This document shows, one piece after another, positions 18,415 to 26,022 of a DNA stretch of 64,000 nucleotides; position 1 is the first letter of the stretch, and each line of letters starts with the position of its first letter. This DNA comes from Limimaricola variabilis (GTDB taxonomy: Bacteria > Pseudomonadota > Alphaproteobacteria > Rhodobacterales > Rhodobacteraceae), in NCBI RefSeq assembly GCF_014195545.1, contig NZ_JACIBX010000001.1, positions 206,463-270,462 on the forward strand. The letters run 5' to 3'. The translations under genes were made by a program, and so were the position numbers. A model generated the notes under the pieces. The model was not told where the DNA came from. It searched no databases and worked only from the letters and a program-made list of their open reading frames with translations.

Positions 18415-20913
18415 GTGGACCGGCTGAAGGATTACGAGGCCAAGCGCGATTTCCGGGCAACCCCGGAGCCGCGCGGCAAGGGCCGGCGCGGCGACGATCG
18501 CCTGAGCTTCGTGGTGCAGAAGCATGACGCGACCCGCCTGCATTACGATTTCAGGCTCGAGCATGACGGCGCGCTGTGGTCCTGGGCCGTGACCCGGGGC
18601 CCGTCCGACGACCCGCGGGAGAAGCGCCTTGCAGTCCGTACCGAGGACCATCCGCTCGACTATGCCGGCTTCGAAGGCGTGATCCCCGAGGGGCAATACG
18701 GCGCGGGCACCGTCATGCTTCGGGATCGCGGCCATTGGGAGCCGCAGGACGGCGATCCGGCAGCGGCGCTCGCCGCCGGCAAGCTCAAGATCCGGTTGCA
18801 TGGCGAGAGGATGCGGGGCGGCTGGACACTCGTCCGGATGAAGGGGGGGCGAAAGGGCGACAAGGGCCGCGAGAACTGGCTTCTGATCAAGGAGCGCGAC
18901 GAGACGGCGACCGATCAGCCCGACGCGCTGACCGAACGCCATGACACCTCTGTCGAGAGCGGCCGGCGCATGGAGGAGATCGCCGCCGAGAAAGGGTCGA
19001 AACGCCGCAAGAAGGTCGAGAAGAAATCCGGCAAGGGGGCAGGGCGCGGCTACCCTACGCCCGCACCGTTAACGCCGCAGCTCGCCACGCTGCGCGAGAC
19101 GGCCCCAGAGGGCGGGGAGTGGTGGCAGGAGCCGAAGTTCGACGGTTATCGCTGCCTGCTCGCCATCGGGGCCGACGGCGTGAAGGCCTGGAGCCGCAAT
19201 GGCCATGACTGGAGCGACCGCTTCGCGCCGCTGATCGGCCCGGCCGAAGCCTTGCCCTGCGAGGCGGCCTTGATCGATGGCGAGGTAACCGCCGGGGAGG
19301 GCGGCGGTGATTTTTCCACCCTTCAGAAGGCGCTGTCGAACGGCGATCCGCTGACCTTCTATGCCTTCGACCTGCTGCATCTCGACGGCGAGGAACTGGT
19401 CAGGAAACCGCTGCGCGCGCGTCGCGCGGCGCTCGACGAGCTGCTGGGTGACATGCCCGAGGACGGGGCGATCCGGCTTTCGCCCTATATCGAGGGCACG
19501 GCGGAGAAGGTGCTGACCCATCTTTGCGGCGCGGGCGCGGAGGGCATCATCTGCAAGCGCGCCGACGCGCCGTATCGCTCCGGCCGCTCGACCGACTGGA
19601 TCAAGGTGAAATGCATCAAGGGCGCGGAGTTCGTGATCGGGGGCTGGTCGCCCTCGGACAAGCGGGGCCGTCCGTTCGCCTCGCTGCTGATGGGCAGCTT
19701 CGAGGGCGACCGTCTGATCTATCACGGACGGGTCGGCACCGGCTTCGACGCCGAGACGATGCGCGATCTGGCGGACAGGATCGAGACTCTCGCGCGCAAG
19801 ACATCGCCCTTCGACGACGTACCGCGCGAGGTGGCGAAGGACGCGCGCTGGATCACGCCCGAGCTGGTCGCCCAGGTGCGCTACGCCGAGCTGACCGCCG
19901 ATGGCCAGATCCGCCACGGCGTGTTTCAGGGGCTCCGCGAGGACAAGGGCGTGAAGGAGGTCAGCGCCGCGCAGGAGCTCGCCGTAGATCGCGCCGTTGG
20001 GGCAGGCGAGGCGGAGCATCGCGGCATCCGCATCTCCAGTGCCGACCGCGTGATCTATCCCGGCCCGGCGCTCAGCAAGGGCGGAGTCGCGCGCTATTAC
20101 GATCGCGTGGCCGAGCGAATGATGGAGCATGCCGCCGGGCGGCCCGTGGCGCTGGTGCGGATGCCCTCGGGCCTCGACGGACAACGCTTCTTCCAGCGCC
20201 ATCCCGGCAAGGGGTTTCCCGAGGCGGTGAGGTCGGTGCGGCTGACCGAGGCCGACGGCAGCAGCGCAGATTACATAACACTTCCCGATCCCGCGGCGCT
20301 CCTCGGCGCGGTGCAGATGGGGACGCTCGAAGTGCATATCCATGGGGCGCGCAACGACCGGCTCGATCGGCCGGATCGGCTGGTCTTCGACCTCGATCCC
20401 GATGAAGATCTGGGCTTCCCCGCAGTGCGGAAGGCGGCTCGGGAAATCGGTGATCTGATGGCGCGGTTCGGCTTAGCCTCGGCGCCGATGGTCACCGGCG
20501 GCAAGGGCGTGCATATCATCGTCCCGCTGCGCCGTACCGCCGGTTGGGAAACGGTGCGCGGTTTTGCCGAGGCCGTGGCGCGTGGGTTCGAGCGGCGTGC
20601 GCCCGAACGCTTTACCGCGACGGCATCCAAGTCCGGCCGCAAGGGACGGATCTTCATCGACTGGCTGCGCAATGGCGCGGCGGCCACGGCCGTGTCGCCG
20701 TATTCGCTGCGGGCGCGTCCCGGTGCACCGGTCGCGGTGCCCGCGGATTGGGACGAACTCGCGCGACTGGATCGAGCAGACGGCTTCGACATCGAGGCGG
20801 CCGTCGCGAGAGCGCAACGAGATTGTCCGCTGCTCGACGCCAGCCGGGGCGCGCAGGGGCTGTCGCAATCGGTGCTCGACGCGATGGAGGATTGGCTCGA
20901 AGAGGCCGACTAG
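18415..20913 (+). CDS. ligD: multifunctional DNA ligase D
   Basis: 832 residues from a GTG start with GGAG upstream. Three domains in the order phosphoesterase - ligase - polymerase. The 3'-phosphoesterase (about 30-160) includes HDATRLHYDFRLEHDG and GVIPEGQYGAGTVM. The ATP-dependent ligase (about 215-520) has its nucleotidyl lysine Lys241 in EPKFDGYRC, DGEVTA and EGIICKRADAPYRSGRS. The archaeo-eukaryotic primase-like polymerase (about 545-830) has catalytic aspartates 659 and 661 in FDLDPDEDLGF and SGRKGRIFIDWLRN. With Ku it carries out end joining. It is complete. Confidence 0.97.
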   Translation: MDRLKDYEAKRDFRATPEPRGKGRRGDDRLSFVVQKHDATRLHYDFRLEHDGALWSWAVTRGPSDDPREKRLAVRTEDHPLDYAGFEGVIPEGQYGAGTVMLRDRGHWEPQDGDPAAALAAGKLKIRLHGERMRGGWTLVRMKGGRKGDKGRENWLLIKERDETATDQPDALTERHDTSVESGRRMEEIAAEKGSKRRKKVEKKSGKGAGRGYPTPAPLTPQLATLRETAPEGGEWWQEPKFDGYRCLLAIGADGVKAWSRNGHDWSDRFAPLIGPAEALPCEAALIDGEVTAGEGGGDFSTLQKALSNGDPLTFYAFDLLHLDGEELVRKPLRARRAALDELLGDMPEDGAIRLSPYIEGTAEKVLTHLCGAGAEGIICKRADAPYRSGRSTDWIKVKCIKGAEFVIGGWSPSDKRGRPFASLLMGSFEGDRLIYHGRVGTGFDAETMRDLADRIETLARKTSPFDDVPREVAKDARWITPELVAQVRYAELTADGQIRHGVFQGLREDKGVKEVSAAQELAVDRAVGAGEAEHRGIRISSADRVIYPGPALSKGGVARYYDRVAERMMEHAAGRPVALVRMPSGLDGQRFFQRHPGKGFPEAVRSVRLTEADGSSADYITLPDPAALLGAVQMGTLEVHIHGARNDRLDRPDRLVFDLDPDEDLGFPAVRKAAREIGDLMARFGLASAPMVTGGKGVHIIVPLRRTAGWETVRGFAEAVARGFERRAPERFTATASKSGRKGRIFIDWLRNGAAATAVSPYSLRARPGAPVAVPADWDELARLDRADGFDIEAAVARAQRDCPLLDASRGAQGLSQSVLDAMEDWLEEAD

Positions 20914-21018
20914 GCGGCTGTCCGAGCCCGGTGCTCGAGATTAGACACTCTCAGCGAGAGCGGATGGAGCACAGCCGTCCGTAGAAACCGCCACTCGCAG
21001 CACCTTGCGCTCATAAGA

Positions 21019-21050
21019 ATGTCTGGCGCGAACGAAGGCACGCCAGACAT
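21019..21050. repeat. perfect 10-bp inverted repeat near IS30
   Basis: ATGTCTGGCG (21019-21028) and CGCCAGACAT (21041-21050) around a 12-base loop, followed by TTGATTT. It lies about 105 bases after ligD, before the IS30 left end. It may be the Ku-LigD terminator or a mark of an older insertion. The rest of 20914-21110 holds no gene. Confidence 0.55.
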
Positions 21051-21110
21051 TTGATTTCAAGCTGAGAAGGAGGAGGCATCGACAGGTCACGACGCCTCAA
21101 CTGTGGTGAG

Positions 21111-22218
21111 CGATACTTGAACCGCGACTCCTTGGTGGGTTTAGGGTAGGGCGCTCACGTCCTCTTCTCCAGCATCTTGGCCCGGAACACCTCGGCGGGG
21201 GTTCTCCATCCGAGGCATTTGCGCGGCGTAGCGTTCAGCCGGTCGCAGATCTCGCGGATGTCGTGGTCGGAGAGTTGGCCGATGTCGCGTTCCCGGGGCA
21301 GCCAGCGGCGGGCACGGCGATTAGTGTTCTCGACCGTGCCTTTCTGCCATGGCGCGGAAGGGTCGCAGAACCAGCTGCTCGTGCCGATCTCGGCCTGGAG
21401 ATGCGGCCACGAGACGAACTCGGTGCCACGGTCGAAAGTGATCGATCTGCGCGCCGGCTGGGGCAGGGCACGGATCGCCGCGATGACCTTGTCCATGACG
21501 GGTCGGGTCCGCTTGTCGGCGTTCTTCAGCAGTACAGTGAACCGGCTGACTCGCTCGACGAGCGAGGTCACGTTTGCGGAGCCGAACCGTTGCCGGAACA
21601 GCATCAAGTCTGCCTCCCAGTGCCCGAACTGGGAGCGCTGTGCCACAGCCTCGGGCCGGAACAGGATGCTGACATCGCGGTGAAATTTCGGCGCGCGACG
21701 CTTGCGGGCGCGTCTCGGGCGGCGGGCCTTGCGGTGGGTCGGCAGATACCACCACAGCTCGTCACGCATGCCTTCCTTGGCGTAGATGTAGCGATAGATG
21801 GTTTCCTGGCAGACCCGTAGCGGCGCGCGCTCCATGCGCATCCGGCCAGCGATCTGCTCCGGGGTCCAGCCATCCTTTATCCGATCGACGACCTGGTCAC
21901 GCAGCTGCGGATGCCGGATCAGCTTGCGCTGCCGGGCGCGACGGTCACTGGTTCTCAACTGCGCGGCCATCGCGAAGTAGCCCACGACCTTCGGCATGCA
22001 GGGATCCTGAAAATGATTGCGCCTGAGTTCGCGGAAAATGGTCGAGCGGTGACGCTGCAATACCCGCGCCATCTCGTTCACGGACACCCTGGCATGGCGC
22101 CAGCGTTCGATCCTGCGCCGTTCCTCGAGCGTCAACTGCGCGTAGACACGTCCCATACTGGAAAACTCCTGCTTGATAGGGCATTGTTTTCAAACAAGAG
22201 TCGCAGTTGGAAGTAGCG
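21111..22218 (-). mobile_element. IS30-family insertion sequence
   Basis: A single transposase gene framed by imperfect inverted ends. Right end, 22198-22215, reads AGTCGCAGTTGGAAGTA. Left end, reverse complement of about 21114-21130, reads AGTCGCGGTTCAAGTA. These match except for a G/A change and a GG-to-C change. The total is about 1.1 kb, normal for IS30. Exact tips and target duplication cannot be set by eye. The element separates the end-joining genes from the secretion locus. Confidence 0.85.
21155..22156 (-). CDS. IS30-family transposase
   Basis: 333 residues, complete. N-terminal HTH for end recognition: QLTLEERRRIERWRHARVSVNEMARVLQRHRSTIFRELRRN. The DDE catalytic core carries the first Asp in GHWEADLM, the second in SITFDRGTEF and the Glu in GTVENTNRRARRWLPRE, with the IS30 family's DYxxxE-like spacing. 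The frame is intact and the start (MGRVYAQLTLEERRRIE) is standard, so the element could still be active. Confidence 0.96.
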   Translation of the reverse strand: MGRVYAQLTLEERRRIERWRHARVSVNEMARVLQRHRSTIFRELRRNHFQDPCMPKVVGYFAMAAQLRTSDRRARQRKLIRHPQLRDQVVDRIKDGWTPEQIAGRMRMERAPLRVCQETIYRYIYAKEGMRDELWWYLPTHRKARRPRRARKRRAPKFHRDVSILFRPEAVAQRSQFGHWEADLMLFRQRFGSANVTSLVERVSRFTVLLKNADKRTRPVMDKVIAAIRALPQPARRSITFDRGTEFVSWPHLQAEIGTSSWFCDPSAPWQKGTVENTNRRARRWLPRERDIGQLSDHDIREICDRLNATPRKCLGWRTPAEVFRAKMLEKRT

Positions 22219-22308
22219 CGCGCCGTCGTCATAACAGATTACTCATAACTGGTATTATGTAAGATTACTGAGTTACCGAGCGTATCTATCCATTACTCTA
22301 TATACGGT

Positions 22309-23652
22309 TTACCTCTCACGGAACGCGCGCGTCATGCTGTCCTTGATCGGTTTCGTGATGTACTGGGCAAAGGTCCGCGACGCCGTCTGGATCATGATCT
22401 GCGCCGGCATGCCCGGCGTCGGCGAAAAGCCCGGCACCCGCTCCAGCTGCTCCGGCTCGAGCGAGATCCGTGCGAGATACACCTCCCGCATCTCCGGCCC
22501 CAGCCCTTCGGAAATCGCGTCGGCCGAGACGTAGAACACCTCTCCGTCCAGAACCGGCGTCGTCCTTTGGTTGAGCGCGGTCAACTGCACCGTCGCCGGC
22601 TGGCCGCGCCGCACGCTGTCGATCTCGACGCGCGGGATCTGAACCTCGATGATCAGCGGCTCGTCCACCGGCAGGATTTCGAGGATCGGCCGACCGCTCT
22701 CGATCACGCCGCCGGCCGTATGGAAGTACAGCCGAACCACAGTGCCAGAGACCGGCGCCACGACATCGGCCCGAGCACGGACCGATTGCGCCGCGCGCGA
22801 CTGCTCGCGAATGCTCTCGAGTTCAGCCTCGACGGCCTGAAGCTCGTCGAGAGCCTTTTCGCGGTAACGGTCGACTTCCTGGGCGATCTGGTCCTGGTGC
22901 TTCAGGATCACTTCCTCGATCTCGGCGATCTCCGCCTCGAGCCGGCCGATCTGGCCTTGCGCCTCGAGCTTCGCGCGCTCGATCGCCATCAGTTCCGGCC
23001 GACGCAGCAATCCGCGCTCGAACAGCTTGGCCTTGTCAGCGAGTTCAGCCGAGAGCAGTTCGAGCTGGCCACCATGGGTGATCAGCTGCGCCGCGTAGCC
23101 GCTGGCACGGATCTTGAGGGCCTGCACGTTGCGCTCCAGGAGCGACAGATCGTTTTCGAGCGCAGCGCGCGACACCCGGAAGGTCAGCTCCTGCCCGTCG
23201 AGGATGTCGGCCACGGCCAGATCGGCGCGCGCCGCTTCGAGGTGGCGCGGGAAAGTCAGCTCCTCGCGCCGCTCTTCCTCGGCCAGCAGCCGGGCTTGCG
23301 TCGCCTCGAGGCGTAGCTGCCGCAACTGCAATTCTCGCTCAGTGGCCACCGCCTGCGTGCTGTCGAGCCGCAGCAGCAGATCGCCTGCCTCGACCCTGTC
23401 GCCCTCGGCCACGAGGATCTCGTCGATGATCCCGCCTTCGAGGTGCTGGACGATCTTGTTCTGGCCAGTGGCCACGAAGCTGCCCTGGGCGATTACCGCC
23501 GCGGCCAGCGGCGCGCCGAAGGCCCAAGCGCCAAAGCCACCGAAGGTCACCACCAGCAGGACCAGCGCGATGACGGTATGCCGACGCACCGAACGCGGCA
23601 CCTCAACGAACCACTCACCTGCATCGGCTGTCGTCGTTTGCGGCAGGTTCAT
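22309..23652 (-). CDS. type I secretion membrane fusion protein (HlyD family)
   Basis: 447 residues. A short cytoplasmic head and one TM helix (TVIALVLLVVTFGGFGAWAF, about 26-46) are followed by a lipoyl half (GGIIDEILVAEGDRVEAGDLLLRLD). A long alpha-helical hairpin of about 180 residues follows, then the second lipoyl half (RADVVAPVSGTVVRLYFHTAGGVIESG) and a C-terminal beta domain (IEVQIPRVEIDSVRRGQPATVQLTAL). It links the inner-membrane ABC exporter to an outer-membrane TolC-like channel. The ATG overlaps the upstream ABC transporter stop. No TolC gene lies in this window. Confidence 0.95.
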   Translation of the reverse strand: MNLPQTTTADAGEWFVEVPRSVRRHTVIALVLLVVTFGGFGAWAFGAPLAAAVIAQGSFVATGQNKIVQHLEGGIIDEILVAEGDRVEAGDLLLRLDSTQAVATERELQLRQLRLEATQARLLAEEERREELTFPRHLEAARADLAVADILDGQELTFRVSRAALENDLSLLERNVQALKIRASGYAAQLITHGGQLELLSAELADKAKLFERGLLRRPELMAIERAKLEAQGQIGRLEAEIAEIEEVILKHQDQIAQEVDRYREKALDELQAVEAELESIREQSRAAQSVRARADVVAPVSGTVVRLYFHTAGGVIESGRPILEILPVDEPLIIEVQIPRVEIDSVRRGQPATVQLTALNQRTTPVLDGEVFYVSADAISEGLGPEMREVYLARISLEPEQLERVPGFSPTPGMPAQIMIQTASRTFAQYITKPIKDSMTRAFRER

Positions 23653-26009
23653 TTCCCGGCTCCCCCATTCGGGCCCGGCATGCGGGGTGCACCGCCCTGC
23701 CCTGGCATACGCGGCGTGCCGCCCGGCGCCTTGTCACCGGCCAGCCGCTTGAGCACCTCCATCCGCTCACCGAACATCTGGATGGTGCCGTCGCCGAGCA
23801 GCATGATTTTGTCGACCGCGGTGAGAAGCGACGGCTTCTGTGTCACCACGATCACCGTGATCTTGTTCTTCTTCGCGTGCTGGATCGCGCGCGCCAGCGC
23901 CTTGTCGCCGGCGCTGTCGAGGTTGGAGTTCGGCTCGTCGAGCACCACGAAGCGCGGGTCGCCGAAGAAGGCCCGCGCCAGCGCGATGCGCTGCTTCTGC
24001 CCGCCCGAGAGCGGCGATCCGTCGGCAGCCACCACGGTCTCGTAGCCCTGCGGCAGGTTGGCAATCATCTCGTGGACGTCGGCCAGCGCTGCGGCGTGGT
24101 AGATCTGCGCGTCGGTCGCGTCCTCGCGCATCCGGCCGATATTGTCCTTGATGGAGCCCGGGAAGAGCTGCACGTCCTGCGGCAGGTAGCCGATATTCTC
24201 GCCGAGCTGGCGCGGGTCCCAGTTGCGCAGATCCATCAGGTCGAGACGAACATTGCCCGATGTCGGCAGGATCGATCCCACCAGCATCTTGCCCAGCGTG
24301 GTCTTGCCGGCGCCGGAATTGCCGATGATGGCGAGAGTGTCGCCCGGGCTGAGCGAGAAGCTGATGCCGTTCAGAACGACCTGCTTGGTACCGCCCGGCA
24401 CGTAGAGCAGCCGCTCCACGTCCAGCCGCCCTTCCGGTCGCGGCAGGTTCAGCCGCTCGAACTGCAGGCGCGAATTGCGCAGCAGCGCCGTGATCCGGCC
24501 ATAGGAGGAGCGCGACATCGCATAGGCGCTCCAGCCGTCGATTGCGCCCTCGATCGGTGACAGCGCGCGGCCTGCGATGATCGAGGCGGCGATCACCATG
24601 CCGCCGGTGATCTCGCCCTGGATCGCCAGATAGGCGCCCCAGCCGAGCATCGCGATCTGGGTGAGCAGCCGCACCGCCCGGGAGATCGCCGAAGCCGCGA
24701 TGTTGCGGTCCTGCGCCTTCACCTGCGCGGTCAGCGAGGTGGCCGTGTCACGGCCCCAGATCCGCACCGCTTCGGGGATCATCGCCAGGGCGTTGATGAT
24801 TTGGCTGTTGCGGGCCATCGACTCGAGATGCAGGTTGGCCCGGCTCTGCGCGGCGTTGGCCTCGGCAAAGGAGCGCGCCGTGCATCTCTGGTTGATGAGC
24901 GTCACCACCAGCAGCGCCAGCGAGGTGCCGACCACGATCATGCCGAGATGCGGGTGCACGAGGAAGATCGCGAGGATGAAGAGCGGCGCGAAGGGCACGT
25001 CGAGGAAGGACAGAAGCGTCCCCGACACCAGGAAGCCCCGCAGCTGCTGCAGGTCGCCCAGCGTCTGGTACTCGCGGCCCGAACCGTGCAGCGCGGCCGC
25101 CGAGGCGGCGCTCAGGATCGGCGCGCCCAAGCGGGCGGCGACCTCGACCGCGGTACGCATCAGCATGAAGCGCCGGATCGCGTCGAACACCGCCTGCAGG
25201 ATCACCGCGCCGACGATGACGATGGTGAGCATGATGAGCGTGTCGACCGAACGGCTGGTCAGCACCCGGTCCGAGATCTGGAAGAGGTAGATCGGGATGG
25301 CGAGGATCAGCAGGTTGGTGGCGCAGGTCAGCACCAAGACCATCACCATGTTGCGCCGCACGGCACGGATGCCGAGCCGCAGCGCGCGGCCGTAATCCTC
25401 GGGCCCGACCCGCTTGTGGAAGCGCGGCGGCGCAGCGCCGCCATTTCCGCCGCCACCGCCGCCGCCGTCATCGCCGCTGCCGCGACCACCGGTGTCGCCG
25501 CCATCGAGGCCCGGCGTCTTGCGGCGCAGAGGTCCACGATCGGCCTCGATGATCGGCCCCGGCAAGGTCGGATCCTCAGGCCCGCGCGCGACGGTTTCCT
25601 CCGGATCCGGGGTGGCACGGGCGGTCACCGGATCGGCGGCCCCTGCCCCTTTGGCCGTGGCATCGCCCGGTGCCTCGGGCGCCGCGGCCGGTGGGTCGGT
25701 CGGCACCACCTTCTGGGCCGGCGCCTCCGCCGTCGGTTGGGATGCGGCCTGCGGCCTTGCCACCTGCTGCGGCGCCGCCTGCACCGGGGTGACCTTGGCC
25801 GTTGTCGCCGGCGCTCTATTGGCCTGCTCCGGGACCGCCTGCACTGGCGCTGCCGTCGCCTTGGGGGCCTCGGCCTGCGGTGCTTCCGCCGTTCCGCCCT
25901 CGGCCATCCGGGCCGGGCGAACCAGGAAACCAGGCAAGCCGGTCGGGTCCGTGGGGCGCCGCAAAGGCGGATCGACCCGGGTCGGACTGACGAACTCTGT
26001 CACGCGCAT
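23649..26009 (-). CDS. type I secretion ABC transporter with long N-terminal extension and altered H-loop
   Basis: 786 residues. Residues 1-205 are an Ala/Pro/Gly-rich disordered extension with no C39 peptidase motif. A six-TM exporter domain follows (MVLVLTCATNLLILAIPIYLFQISDRVL onward), then the ATPase with Walker A IIGNSGAGKTT, Q-loop GYLPQDVQLFPG, signature PLSGGQKQR and Walker B RFVVLDEPNSNLD. At the H-loop, where exporters have T-H-R-P, this protein has TQKPSLL, so Gln724 replaces the switch histidine. It is of the PrtD-like type and probably exports the large Cys-free proteins encoded upstream. Adjacent genes are in one transcription unit. Confidence 0.93.
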   Translation of the reverse strand: MRVTEFVSPTRVDPPLRRPTDPTGLPGFLVRPARMAEGGTAEAPQAEAPKATAAPVQAVPEQANRAPATTAKVTPVQAAPQQVARPQAASQPTAEAPAQKVVPTDPPAAAPEAPGDATAKGAGAADPVTARATPDPEETVARGPEDPTLPGPIIEADRGPLRRKTPGLDGGDTGGRGSGDDGGGGGGGNGGAAPPRFHKRVGPEDYGRALRLGIRAVRRNMVMVLVLTCATNLLILAIPIYLFQISDRVLTSRSVDTLIMLTIVIVGAVILQAVFDAIRRFMLMRTAVEVAARLGAPILSAASAAALHGSGREYQTLGDLQQLRGFLVSGTLLSFLDVPFAPLFILAIFLVHPHLGMIVVGTSLALLVVTLINQRCTARSFAEANAAQSRANLHLESMARNSQIINALAMIPEAVRIWGRDTATSLTAQVKAQDRNIAASAISRAVRLLTQIAMLGWGAYLAIQGEITGGMVIAASIIAGRALSPIEGAIDGWSAYAMSRSSYGRITALLRNSRLQFERLNLPRPEGRLDVERLLYVPGGTKQVVLNGISFSLSPGDTLAIIGNSGAGKTTLGKMLVGSILPTSGNVRLDLMDLRNWDPRQLGENIGYLPQDVQLFPGSIKDNIGRMREDATDAQIYHAAALADVHEMIANLPQGYETVVAADGSPLSGGQKQRIALARAFFGDPRFVVLDEPNSNLDSAGDKALARAIQHAKKNKITVIVVTQKPSLLTAVDKIMLLGDGTIQMFGERMEVLKRLAGDKAPGGTPRMPGQGGAPRMPGPNGGAGK

Positions 26010-26022
26010 ATCATAAACCCCG

